Shown here: piece by piece, positions 53,131 to 61,061 of the stretch
How positions within the stretch are numbered: the first letter of the stretch is position 1
Layout of the letters: the number at the start of each line of letters is the position of its first letter
Assembly (NCBI RefSeq): GCF_022344005.1
Contig: NZ_CP092194.1
Span: 186,001 to 250,000 of the forward strand
Length of the DNA: 64,000 nucleotides
DNA from: Deinococcus sp. KNUC1210
GTDB lineage: Bacteria > Deinococcota > Deinococci > Deinococcales > Deinococcaceae
Direction: 5' to 3'
Translations under genes and position numbers: made by a program
Notes under the pieces: model-generated
Database searches by the model: none
The model's input: the letters and a program-made list of their open reading frames with translations, nothing else
Told to the model about the DNA's origin: nothing

Positions 53131-53757
53131 ATGTCCGGACAGACGCTTCCCAATCCCTGGAATGGGAACCTCGATGACCTCGCAGCGCTCGCGAACACGC
53201 TGCTTCCCCAGTACCTTCCGCTCGACCGTTCCTCGCGCACCCAGGATGAGGTCAACCCGCGCCTGATTCGCCACTACACCACCCAGGGCCTGCTCGATGC
53301 CCCGCTCAAGGAAGGCCGGGAAGCCCGCTACACCCGCCGCCACCTGCTGCAACTGCTGACCCTACGCCGCCTGATGACCGAAGGCCACAGCGCCCAGGCC
53401 CTGCAGAGCCTGCTGAGCAACCAGAGTGACGACGCGCTGGAAGCGCTGCTGGTCGGAAAAAGCCAGCTTCAGGTACAGAGCACCAACCCGGCCCTCGACT
53501 ACCTCGAAGCGCTCAAACGCCCGCTCAGCACTTCTGCTCCCTCTGCCCGCGCTGTTCCGCCACCACCGAGCCAGTCTCCGTCTCCCCTGCCGCTCCCTGC
53601 AGGAGACAGCTCCAGCCGCTATACCCGCATCACGGTCGCGCCCGGCATCGAAGTGCATGTCAGCCGTGACGCCCGCCTTCCCAAGACCCCCGCCGAACAG
53701 GACGCCCTGGCACGGCAGGTGGTTCAGGCCCTCACCGGCCTCAGGAGCACACCATGA
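53131..53757 (+). CDS. MerR-like regulator coupled to a VWA protein
   Basis: A 208-residue protein. The N-terminal MerR-type winged helix reads NPRLIRHYTTQGLLDAP, REARYTRRHLLQLLTLRRL and MTEGHSAQALQSLL (residues about 35-100). Then follow a Ser/Pro-rich linker and a small C-terminal domain (ITVAPGIEVHVSRDARLPKTP). ATG 53131 was chosen because it lies exactly at the expected transcription start; the upstream TTG 53110 falls inside the promoter. It overlaps the VWA gene (ATGA), so both are made together and probably act together. Confidence 0.85.
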   Translation: MSGQTLPNPWNGNLDDLAALANTLLPQYLPLDRSSRTQDEVNPRLIRHYTTQGLLDAPLKEGREARYTRRHLLQLLTLRRLMTEGHSAQALQSLLSNQSDDALEALLVGKSQLQVQSTNPALDYLEALKRPLSTSAPSARAVPPPPSQSPSPLPLPAGDSSSRYTRITVAPGIEVHVSRDARLPKTPAEQDALARQVVQALTGLRSTP

Positions 53758-55016
53758 CCCAGACGCAGCCGCTGATCGAGATCCGTCCCCTAAAACCCGC
53801 GCTGAAGGCCAACGGCATGCAGACCGTGACCGTGCTGATTCGTCTGCACCCGGCAGCGGCCCCACAGCGCAGCGGCGGACGACTTCCGCTGAACCTGTCG
53901 CTGGTGCTCGACCGCAGTGGCAGCATGAGCGGCGAACCGCTGGACATGGCGAAACAGGCCATTGTGGCGGCGCTGCGTCAGTTGCGGCCTCACGACCGCG
54001 TCAGTGTGGTGAGCTTTGACGACACGGTTCAGATCGAGGTGCCCTCGACCCTGGCGCACGATCCGGCAGCGCTGATCGCCCGGGTGCAGGGCATTCACAG
54101 CGGCGGCAGCACCGCGCTGCACAACGGCTGGGTGGAAGGCGCGACCCAGGTGGCCGCCCATCTCAGTCAGGGCGGCCTGAACCGCGTGATTCTGCTGAGT
54201 GACGGACAGGCGAACTGCGGGCTGGTCGATCCGGCGGAGATCGCCCGGCACGTCCGCGGGCTGACAGCGCGCGGTGTCAGCACCACGACCATGGGCTTCG
54301 GTTCGCACTACGACGAGAATCTGCTGCTGGGCATGGCGACGGCGGGCGACGGCAACTTCGAGCACATCGAGGATGCCCGGACACTGCCGACCTTCTTCGA
54401 GAGCGAATTGCAGGGCCTGACCCGCACGTCGGGCCGTACCGTCAGCCTGGGTCTGGAACCCAATCCGCAGCTTCGGGGCGAAGTGAGCGACGTGCTGAAC
54501 GATCTGGTGCGGAACTCGTTTGGGCGTTATCAGCTGGGCAATCTGGTGGAGGGCCAGCCGCTGAGTGTGGTGGCCCGCGTGCAGGTGACGGTTCCGGCAG
54601 ACACGACCATCCCGCTGGGCGTGACGCGGGTCCGGCTGGCGTGGACGGGGCTGGACGGCGTGCGGCACAGCATCCGGGCGCAGCTGGATTTGCCGGTGAT
54701 GGACGCGGCAACGTACGACGCACTGCCGGATGATGCGGAGGTCTCGGAGGCGGTGAGTCTGCTGACGATGGAGCAGCGCAAGCAGCAGGCGATCCGGGCG
54801 ATGGACCGGGGTGACCGTGCCAGCGCCATGGATTTTCTGACCGAGGCGGTCGGTCTTGCCCAGTCCATGCCTAGCCCCAGCCCGGAAGCGGCCGCGTCGC
54901 TGGTGGAGAGTACCGAGCTGCAACGGCTGTACGCTCAGGGCGACGACCGGCTGGCCCGCAAGCGGGCGCTCTCACAGGTATACGCCCGCAGCCAGAGCAA
55001 ACCCAGAAAAGAATAA
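53754..55016 (+). CDS. VWA-domain protein with intact MIDAS
   Basis: A 420-residue cytoplasmic protein without a signal peptide or membrane helix. The von Willebrand A domain (residues about 40-215) has the metal-site motif LVLDRSGSMSG, plus HSGGSTALHNG and LLSDGQANCG. A beta domain follows (about 225-330) and then a helical tail (KRALSQVYARSQ). Bacterial VWA proteins of this type assemble or sense protein partners, often in stress or tellurite loci. It is translated together with the MerR-like regulator, a link I do not know from a described system. Confidence 0.9.
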   Translation: MTQTQPLIEIRPLKPALKANGMQTVTVLIRLHPAAAPQRSGGRLPLNLSLVLDRSGSMSGEPLDMAKQAIVAALRQLRPHDRVSVVSFDDTVQIEVPSTLAHDPAALIARVQGIHSGGSTALHNGWVEGATQVAAHLSQGGLNRVILLSDGQANCGLVDPAEIARHVRGLTARGVSTTTMGFGSHYDENLLLGMATAGDGNFEHIEDARTLPTFFESELQGLTRTSGRTVSLGLEPNPQLRGEVSDVLNDLVRNSFGRYQLGNLVEGQPLSVVARVQVTVPADTTIPLGVTRVRLAWTGLDGVRHSIRAQLDLPVMDAATYDALPDDAEVSEAVSLLTMEQRKQQAIRAMDRGDRASAMDFLTEAVGLAQSMPSPSPEAAASLVESTELQRLYAQGDDRLARKRALSQVYARSQSKPRKE

Positions 55017-55018
55017 CG

Positions 55019-55078
55019 ACAGCAGCTGAGCCTTCCCAGACCGAGTGACCAACTCGTCCGGGAAGGCTCAGCTGCTGT
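55019..55078. terminator. Strong terminator hairpin after the VWA gene
   Basis: Perfect 19-base stem, ACAGCAGCTGAGCCTTCCC (55019-55037) with its complement at 55060-55078. The loop carries a second small stem (CGAGT/ACTCG). No T tract follows. Confidence 0.8.
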
Positions 55079-55165
55079 GTGCTGGACGCTGCTCAACCAT
55101 CGCTGCCACGAAGGATCAGCCTCTTCGATCCATTAACTTCCCTGAGGACGAGCCCCTCACCGAAT

Positions 55166-55183
55166 CCCCCAAGTTCACCGATA
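55166..55183 (-). repeat. Distal iteron copy, reverse orientation
   Basis: Complement of TATCGGTGAACTTGGGGG, identical to the G-type iterons at 56.5 kb but about 1.25 kb away and reversed. It lies 97 bases before the AraC gene start, so the initiator could also bind there and affect that gene or loop the origin. Confidence 0.85.
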
Positions 55184-55279
55184 GGTCGGCTCACGCTGGG
55201 CTGACAGCGTGGGGGCTCGTCCATCTCCCCGAATCTCTGGCAGATGCAGTTCCCGCCTCCGATCTGCCAGAGTGAGCGC

Positions 55280-56161
55280 ATGGCCCGCCGCCTGCTTCTG
55301 CCCTCGCCCGCCCTGCGGCCGCTGGTGCAGGCGTATTACCTGCTGGACGACGACCGACCCCAGGCCGAGCAGTACGTCTTCTTGCCGGAACAGCTCGCCC
55401 ACCTGACCTTTTCGTCGAGCCGCACGTGGAGCCTGGGCGCAGGTGGCCTGCTCACACCGGTGCCACATGCTGCCCTGGAGGGCCTGGTCACGGTGCCCGC
55501 ACACCTGTACCTGGAAGGACCGCTCCGGACGCTCCGTGCCGAACTGTATCCCTGGGCAGCGCGGCAACTGTTCGGCTGGAGCTATCCGGATGCTCCGCTG
55601 GACCTGTTGGCGGGTGCGGCGGGCAGACAGGCAGCAGGGGCCGCACAGGCCATCAGCGCCGCTCTGAGAGCTCGCGACGACGAGACCGCGCTAGGGCTCC
55701 TGGAGGACTGGCTGCTGGCACTCGCCACCGGCCACCAGAGAGCAGGACAGGCAGGCCGCGGATGGACGGCAGGGGTAGGTGTGCAGGCCGCCGTGCAGCT
55801 CTATCACAGCGGTGGTCTGGGGCGGATGGCCGATCTGGCAGACGAACTGGAAGTGAGCGCCCGAACCCTGGAGCGCCAGTTCATGGAGGACGTGGGAATC
55901 GGTGCCAAGATGCTCGCCCGCCTCATCCGCTTCGAAACGGCACACAATGCCCTGACCCACGATCCACAGACACCGCTGGCCGCCCTTGCCTTCGATCTGG
56001 GATTCTTCGATCAGGCTCATCTGACCCGCGAGTTTCGCACCCTGGGCGGCGTAACGCCTGGCAGGTTCACCCAGCAGATCAGGGCGCGGCATTCAGCGAG
56101 CGAATGGCTCGACTTCCAGCAGGAAAACCCCCGCGTCCTGCTCCCTCAGCTACCGCTTTGA
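55280..56161 (+). CDS. AraC-family transcriptional regulator
   Basis: A 293-residue regulator from ATG 55280. The N half is a ligand or dimer domain (LRPLVQAYYLLDDDRP, ELYPWAARQLFGW). The C-terminal AraC DNA-binding domain (about 180-275) has MADLADELEVSARTLERQF, LARLIRFETAHNAL and LAALAFDLGFFDQAHLTREFR. It stands between a terminator hairpin and the replication origin, with one iteron upstream. Target genes unknown. Confidence 0.9.
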   Translation: MARRLLLPSPALRPLVQAYYLLDDDRPQAEQYVFLPEQLAHLTFSSSRTWSLGAGGLLTPVPHAALEGLVTVPAHLYLEGPLRTLRAELYPWAARQLFGWSYPDAPLDLLAGAAGRQAAGAAQAISAALRARDDETALGLLEDWLLALATGHQRAGQAGRGWTAGVGVQAAVQLYHSGGLGRMADLADELEVSARTLERQFMEDVGIGAKMLARLIRFETAHNALTHDPQTPLAALAFDLGFFDQAHLTREFRTLGGVTPGRFTQQIRARHSASEWLDFQQENPRVLLPQLPL

Positions 56162-56177
56162 GGCAGTTCGCTGCTTT

Positions 56178-56209
56178 TTTGAAGCCTCTGCCACGACAGA
56201 GGCTTCAAA
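56178..56209. terminator. Hairpin after the AraC gene
   Basis: TTTGAAGCCTCTG (56178-56190) pairs with CAGAGGCTTCAAA (56197-56209), loop of six bases, with a T run on the left side. It ends the AraC transcript and separates it from the origin. A 14-base palindrome AGCCTCTAGAGGCT follows at 56230-56243. Confidence 0.75.
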
Positions 56210-56433
56210 GAAAGTTCCGGAGTTTCGGGAGCCTCTAGAGGCTGGAGTGGGTGACAGGGGCCTGTGAGAGGCAGCACGGTGCATGTTCAGCTGGAGAGCA
56301 ACGCCACTTTTGCAGCAAGCGCGGCCCTGAAGCCCAGATTGATTCGCAAAGGCAACGCGAACACAGTCGAGCAAAACGGCATCGATCCTCGCAGTCCCCG
56401 CAACTCGACAACGTGTATCAGTCTCAACGGCAC

Positions 56434-56761
56434 TATCGGTCAACTTGGGGGGAACGAACAATCATGCTATCGGTCAACTTGGGGGGAACCGCTGAAAAAG
56501 TGCCTCCCAAAGGAAGAAAAAATCTGTTGTCTACCTTGCGCTGGCACTATCGGTGAACTTGGGGGAAAAGGGCCAAAAAGTATCGGTCAACTTGGGGAAA
56601 AAGGAAAAAGCACTATCGGTGAACTTGGGGGAAAAGGGCCAAAAAGTATCGGTCAACTTGGGGGAAAAGGGGAGGTGGTATCGGTCAACTTGGGGGAAAT
56701 GAGGCCAAAAGTATCGGTGAACTTGGGGGAAATGGCCTAAAAGTATCGGTGAACTTGGGGG
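56434..56761 (+). repeat. Iteron array of the replication origin
   Basis: Nine direct copies of TATCGGTSAACTTGGGGG start at 56434, 56468, 56548, 56581, 56614, 56647, 56679, 56712 and 56744. Apart from one 80-base gap the period is 32-34 bases, close to three helical turns, so all sites face the same side. Two types alternate: GGTCAAC (copies 1, 2, 4, 6, 7) and GGTGAAC (3, 5, 8, 9). They lie just before the initiator gene, as in iteron-controlled plasmids, and should bind RepA for initiation and copy control. Confidence 0.93.
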
Positions 56762-56806
56762 GAAATGGCCTATCAATACTGTCTCAGACACGAATCGGGG
56801 GAGCCT

Positions 56807-56866
56807 CTTGTTGTTGTTACAACAATTCTTTTAAATCTTTTAAACAAATAAAAGAACAACAACAAG
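56807..56866. other. AT-rich element with inverted TTG repeats
   Basis: CTTGTTGTTGTT (56807-56818) and AACAACAACAAG (56855-56866) are exact complements around a 36-base AT-rich centre (TTTTAAATCTTTTAAAC). Placed between iterons and repA, it is the obvious candidate for the DNA unwinding element. TAAACT (56881-56886) may be the -10 box of repA. Confidence 0.75.
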
Positions 56867-56896
56867 AAGGCGACTCGGGGTAAACTGTCTGCACTC

Positions 56897-58252
56897 ATGA
56901 CCTTGAAACGAGGCGCTCAAGATCTTCCTGTCCGGTTCGAGGAAATGAATGTGCTGCGTCTGGGCCTGGTCAGCATGCAGGAACGCATTCCCGCGGACTA
57001 TTCCAGCTGGGAAGAGACATTCGAGATCGACGGTCAACACGGCAAGGTCATCTGCAAGGCGCTGCCTGAGTACGGTGTGCCGCACGGCGTCGATAACGAC
57101 GTCATAACAGCGCTGATTACCCTCTTCCGTGAGCAGGGTGATCCAGAAGATGGCCGGATGGTCACTTCCGCATACAGCCTGCTTCAGTTGGCCGGAATGG
57201 ACGTCAACGGCGCGTCGTACCGGCTGCTGCGGGAAAGTCTGCAGCGGCTGTGGACGACGTCATACCAGATCACCCGGCTGTGGCGTGACCATCGCCGAGG
57301 ACGATACACCACCGTGGGTCTGCGGATCGTTCACGAACTCGAATTCACCAGCAGCATCGAGGGCGACATCGACAGCGACTCTGCCCTCGTGCTGACATTG
57401 GCCCCAGCCCTGGTCAATTCCATCCGGGCAGGTTTCGTGAGGCCCATGGATCCACGGGTGGCACGCCTGCTCAAACGCCGTTCGACACGGGCGTTCTACC
57501 GCTTTCTGGATGCCAAGCGCCGCGACCCCACCAATCCGGAACGAATCACGATGGACCTGCAGATGTCGCTGATGGAGCTCAAGCAGGCCTGCAAGATCAT
57601 CAACGATCAGCCAGACAAGATCCGCCGGTCGATTGAACCGGCCCATGAGGAACTGCTGGAGATCGGCTATCTGAAAGCGGTCGAGTATGAAGGCCGAGGA
57701 GCCAAGCAGCAGGTCATATACCGCTTCAGCCTCTTGACCACCGAGGAAGAGCCTCACGTGGCCTTCCGCACCGAGCTGGAAGCGCTGGGACTGAAAGCCC
57801 CGAGCCTGCGGACAGTCCTCGGCAGTCTCGACACGGCGGAGGTGCAGCGACGGCTGGCGAAGGCGCGGCAGGTCCTTGCCAGTTACGGTACGCCGCCACG
57901 CAATCCGGCAGCTGTCGCGGCAGACGTGCTGAAAAATCCCGAAAAATACGAGGCCCAGGCGGCGTTGCTGCCCCTCTCGCATGCACCTGTCAGAAAGGGT
58001 GCTGGCAGCAGTGCCGTGAGGGAAACGGCGGTGAAAGAGCCTCCCGTGCTGCTTCCCACGGGCGAGGATCAGATGAAGACCCTGCGCTTTCTGCTGAAGG
58101 CGCATCTGAGTGTGACCGAGATCGACGCATTGCAGGCAGCGACCCGGGATGGCCGCCTGGATGCAGGCACGCTGATCCGTGAAGCCAGTGCCGCCCGCGC
58201 CGCGCTGGGGATGCAGGCCTTTATTGACGATCTCCGCCGACAGCTCGCCTGA
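56897..58252 (+). CDS. repA: RepA-type replication initiator
   Basis: A 451-residue initiator of the RPA family seen on Deinococcus plasmids. The N-terminal part has the family pattern LPVRFEEMNVLRLGLVSMQ, KALPEYGVPHGVDNDVITALI and YRLLRESLQRLW; a second winged-helix-like part (LKRRSTRAFYRFLDAKRR, QACKIINDQPDKIRRSIEP) follows, then a variable tail. It binds iterons to open the origin. ATG 56897 is 10 bases after a TAAACT box. No parAB pair is adjacent in the window, so partition genes, if present, are elsewhere. Confidence 0.92.
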   Translation: MTLKRGAQDLPVRFEEMNVLRLGLVSMQERIPADYSSWEETFEIDGQHGKVICKALPEYGVPHGVDNDVITALITLFREQGDPEDGRMVTSAYSLLQLAGMDVNGASYRLLRESLQRLWTTSYQITRLWRDHRRGRYTTVGLRIVHELEFTSSIEGDIDSDSALVLTLAPALVNSIRAGFVRPMDPRVARLLKRRSTRAFYRFLDAKRRDPTNPERITMDLQMSLMELKQACKIINDQPDKIRRSIEPAHEELLEIGYLKAVEYEGRGAKQQVIYRFSLLTTEEEPHVAFRTELEALGLKAPSLRTVLGSLDTAEVQRRLAKARQVLASYGTPPRNPAAVAADVLKNPEKYEAQAALLPLSHAPVRKGAGSSAVRETAVKEPPVLLPTGEDQMKTLRFLLKAHLSVTEIDALQAATRDGRLDAGTLIREASAARAALGMQAFIDDLRRQLA

Positions 58253-58270
58253 GCCGCTCGAATGGCTTCC

Positions 58271-58287
58271 TATCGGTGAACTTGGGG
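58271..58287 (+). repeat. Distal iteron copy after repA
   Basis: TATCGGTGAACTTGGGG, a G-type iteron 18 bases after the repA stop. Its CGGTGAA can pair with TTCACCG at 58296-58302, so it sits in a stem-loop that may also end the repA transcript. Confidence 0.85.
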
Positions 58288-58357
58288 ATTGGAGCTTCAC
58301 CGAATCCAGTGATCGGGGAAGCTGCCGGAAGATTCTGAATTCAGGCAATGCGTGGAA

Positions 58358-59536
58358 TCATCGGTCGGCTGTGGTCTCTTCGGCATACTGAACCCGCAGA
58401 TAGCGCTCGGGAATCTCCCAGACGACCACCTGTGGCGGGGAGGTTTTCCATTCGCTGGAAGTCAGATACGCCGCCATCGGGCTGATAGGACCTTTGCCTT
58501 CCTGGGCGGCATTCAGGACCTCACTGCCCAGGAACTGCTGAAGCTGACCATCGAAGTTCCAGACGTTGTTCTTGGTACGGGCACTGTAGCTCGTGCCCAC
58601 CAGAGCCACAGGAAGGCTCTCCGAGCTCAGCAGGAGACCTCCGCCCCCACTGTCGGTGCGCTCGGTGCTGCTGGTGCCTGTGAGGTCCCGGGAAGGCCCA
58701 ATGTGACTGTCGATCGGCAGGTAGTTCAGGAGATCGCCGGATCTTGCCTGTGCCCGACTGAGGGTGGTCGCAAACTGAGCTGGCGGCAATCTTGTGTGAG
58801 TCGAGCGGATCGTCTGCGCGACTGTCTGCGCAGCCAGCGCGGCTCCGGCAGGTGACCAGTGCGTGTCGGTTCGGAGGAACAGTGCGGCGCTTCCGGTGTG
58901 GCGGGCGTGCTGAAACGCCGTCAGCAGATCCGGGGCTGTGATGCCCGCCTGGTGCAGCTGACGCAGGAAGTCGCTGTACTGGCTGACCAGTTGAGCAGGA
59001 ACACGCCGTGAACCGACTTGATCGGCGTAGATCCTGGACTTGGCAGGAAGCAGGGCCACGACCAGGTCTACGCCCTGTGCATGAAGAATATCGTGTACAT
59101 GGCGGATGTAGCGCAGTTTGCGGGTGCGCTCCAGTGAGTCGCCGGGTGCCGTCTGGAATTCCTCGGCGGTGTAGAGCCAGCCGTTCCTGCCGATCAGGGC
59201 ACCGTCTCTGGCCTCATGGAACAGGGCGTAGTTGACGGTGGCCCAGAGGGCGACAGCGGGCGTTCTGAACGGGATTTCGGCGTCCAGAGTGTGTTCGTAG
59301 GCATGCGCCCACTGACCGGTCATCACGGGCTGGTCGTGTGGCCAGGTGCGCGTGGCAGGCGACGTGACCGCGAGAATTCCACCAGCAGCCACGATTCCAG
59401 CGAACACGAGGCCGGGCAGCCAGCTCAGGACGGTGCGTGCAGGCGCAGACGTCTGGGCCGGAAGCGTCTGGGAAAGCGGTGTGGGAGGCAGTGGCGTCTG
59501 GGGAAGTGGCGGGCTTCCTGGACTCATCTCGGTCAT
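58358..59536 (-). CDS. AlgJ-like SGNH polysaccharide O-acetyltransferase
   Basis: A 392-residue protein with one N-terminal membrane helix (residues about 38-60) after a Pro/Thr-rich cytoplasmic start. The catalytic blocks of the AlgJ/AlgX group are present: FLRTDTHWSPAGAALAA (Asp-x-His) and VALVGTSYSART (Ser nucleophile). GRNGWLYTAEEF is also typical. It would move acetyl groups to an exported polysaccharide outside the membrane. It is the last gene of the leftward operon, 11 bases after the AlgI-like gene. Confidence 0.85.
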   Translation of the reverse strand: MTEMSPGSPPLPQTPLPPTPLSQTLPAQTSAPARTVLSWLPGLVFAGIVAAGGILAVTSPATRTWPHDQPVMTGQWAHAYEHTLDAEIPFRTPAVALWATVNYALFHEARDGALIGRNGWLYTAEEFQTAPGDSLERTRKLRYIRHVHDILHAQGVDLVVALLPAKSRIYADQVGSRRVPAQLVSQYSDFLRQLHQAGITAPDLLTAFQHARHTGSAALFLRTDTHWSPAGAALAAQTVAQTIRSTHTRLPPAQFATTLSRAQARSGDLLNYLPIDSHIGPSRDLTGTSSTERTDSGGGGLLLSSESLPVALVGTSYSARTKNNVWNFDGQLQQFLGSEVLNAAQEGKGPISPMAAYLTSSEWKTSPPQVVVWEIPERYLRVQYAEETTADR

Positions 59537-59547
59537 GTCGGGTCACC

Positions 59548-60966
59548 TCAGAACTGGAAGTACAGGAAGGGGGTATAGCTCTGTGCCGAGAGCTTCATGA
59601 TGGCCAGCACGAAGAGGGGCAGCAGCGCCACGGTGGCCGCTGTCGCCAGCCCAGGCCGCAGCAGACGGCCGACGTTGCCGACCCGGCTGCCCCACAGGGG
59701 CGCGGCGTACACCAGCACCGCCGCGATCAGCATGGTCGCCAGTTCGCTGCCCCGGATCTGCCACGCCAGCGTGTCGCTCAGGCCCACGCCGTTCAGTCCG
59801 AGCATGCCCCGGTACATGTGCAGGGCGTCTGGCAGGCTGTCGGCCCGGAACATCACCCACCCCAGCATCACCAGCAGCAGGGTGCCGGGAATGGTCAGCC
59901 ACGCCGGACCGGGTTTCCACAGCTTGGCTTCCTTCATGCGGCGCTCGACGACCAGAATGCTGCCGTGCCACATGCCCCACAGCACGAACGTCCAGTTTGC
60001 GCCGTGCCACAGGCCGCCCAGCACCATCGTGAGCCACAGGTTCAGATAGGTGCGGCCCCGCCCTTTGCGGTTGCCGCCCAGGCTGATGTACAGGTATTCG
60101 CGCAGCCAGCTGCTCAGGCTCATATGCCAGCGCCGCCAGAACTCGGTGATGCTGCGTGAAATGTACGGGTGATTGAAGTTTTCCGGGAAGGTGAAGCCCA
60201 TCATCGCGGCCAGCCCGATGGCCATGTCGCTGTAGCCGCTGAAATCGAAATACAGCTGCAAGGTGTATGCCAGCGCACCCAGCCAGCTGTCGGCCAGCGT
60301 GGGACTGGTCTGCGCGAAGCTGGCGGTGACGAGGGGGGCGATGGTGTCGGCGATCAGCACCTTCTTGGCAAAACCGGTCATGAAGCGCGTGGCTCCATAG
60401 CTGAACTTTTCGAGCGTGTGGGTGCGGCTGCGGAACTGATCGGCCAGCAGGTTGTATTTCAGCACTGGCCCGGCGATCAGGTGTGGGAACAGGGCGATGA
60501 AGGCCGCGAAATCCAGCAGCTTATGCGTGGGCGGCTCTTCGCGGCGGTAGACATCGACGACGTAGCTGATGGCGTGGAAGATGAAGAAGCTCAGACCGAT
60601 GGGCAGCAGGATTTTTGTCCAGGCGAAGGGGTGGAACCCGAAGGTCTGCGTGAGGGCATTGAAGGACTCGATGCCGAAGTTCGCGTACTTGAAATATCCC
60701 AGCGCACCCAGGTTGATGACGATGGACGCGGTGAGCAGTCCTCTGCGCCGGGGTCCGTCGGGCTGGCGGCCAAGCTGCACGCCGAACCAGTACGCAGCCA
60801 GCGTGATGGCGATGAGCAGCCACAGAAAATCGACACGCCACCACGCATACAGGGCGTAACTTCCGGTCAGGATCCAGCCGCTTCGCCACGACGTCGGCAG
60901 CAGGTAATAGACGATCAGGAAGACAGGGAGGAACAGAAAAAGGAAGACGTTCGAGCTGAAGACCAT
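59548..60966 (-). CDS. AlgI-like MBOAT acyltransferase
   Basis: A 472-residue membrane-bound O-acyltransferase with many helices. Family marks are the start MVFSSNVFLFLFLPVFLIVYYLLP (residues 1-24, read in parts), NFNHPYISRSITEFWRRWHMSLSSWL and the catalytic His in MVLGGLWHGANWTFVLWG. AlgI proteins carry acetyl groups across the membrane for AlgJ/AlgX-type enzymes, both of which are encoded next to it. Confidence 0.95.
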   Translation of the reverse strand: MVFSSNVFLFLFLPVFLIVYYLLPTSWRSGWILTGSYALYAWWRVDFLWLLIAITLAAYWFGVQLGRQPDGPRRRGLLTASIVINLGALGYFKYANFGIESFNALTQTFGFHPFAWTKILLPIGLSFFIFHAISYVVDVYRREEPPTHKLLDFAAFIALFPHLIAGPVLKYNLLADQFRSRTHTLEKFSYGATRFMTGFAKKVLIADTIAPLVTASFAQTSPTLADSWLGALAYTLQLYFDFSGYSDMAIGLAAMMGFTFPENFNHPYISRSITEFWRRWHMSLSSWLREYLYISLGGNRKGRGRTYLNLWLTMVLGGLWHGANWTFVLWGMWHGSILVVERRMKEAKLWKPGPAWLTIPGTLLLVMLGWVMFRADSLPDALHMYRGMLGLNGVGLSDTLAWQIRGSELATMLIAAVLVYAAPLWGSRVGNVGRLLRPGLATAATVALLPLFVLAIMKLSAQSYTPFLYFQF

Positions 60967-61061
60967 AGTGCCTCCTGAAGATCACAGTTGCTTCCTGACG
61001 ACCACGGGTGCCTCGGAACGGAACTGGGTGGGCGAGCGGCCTGAGCAGAGCACGCAGCGGC

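Noticed and set aside
56434..56761. Regular repeats that could look like a CRISPR array
   Set aside because: Units are 18 bases with 14-16 base gaps, the gaps are themselves similar (GGAAATGGCC, AAAAGGGCC), and repA follows. This is an iteron array.
56264..56791. Repeat-containing ORFs on both strands across the iterons
   Set aside because: They are translations of the iteron repeats and have no ribosome site or normal composition.
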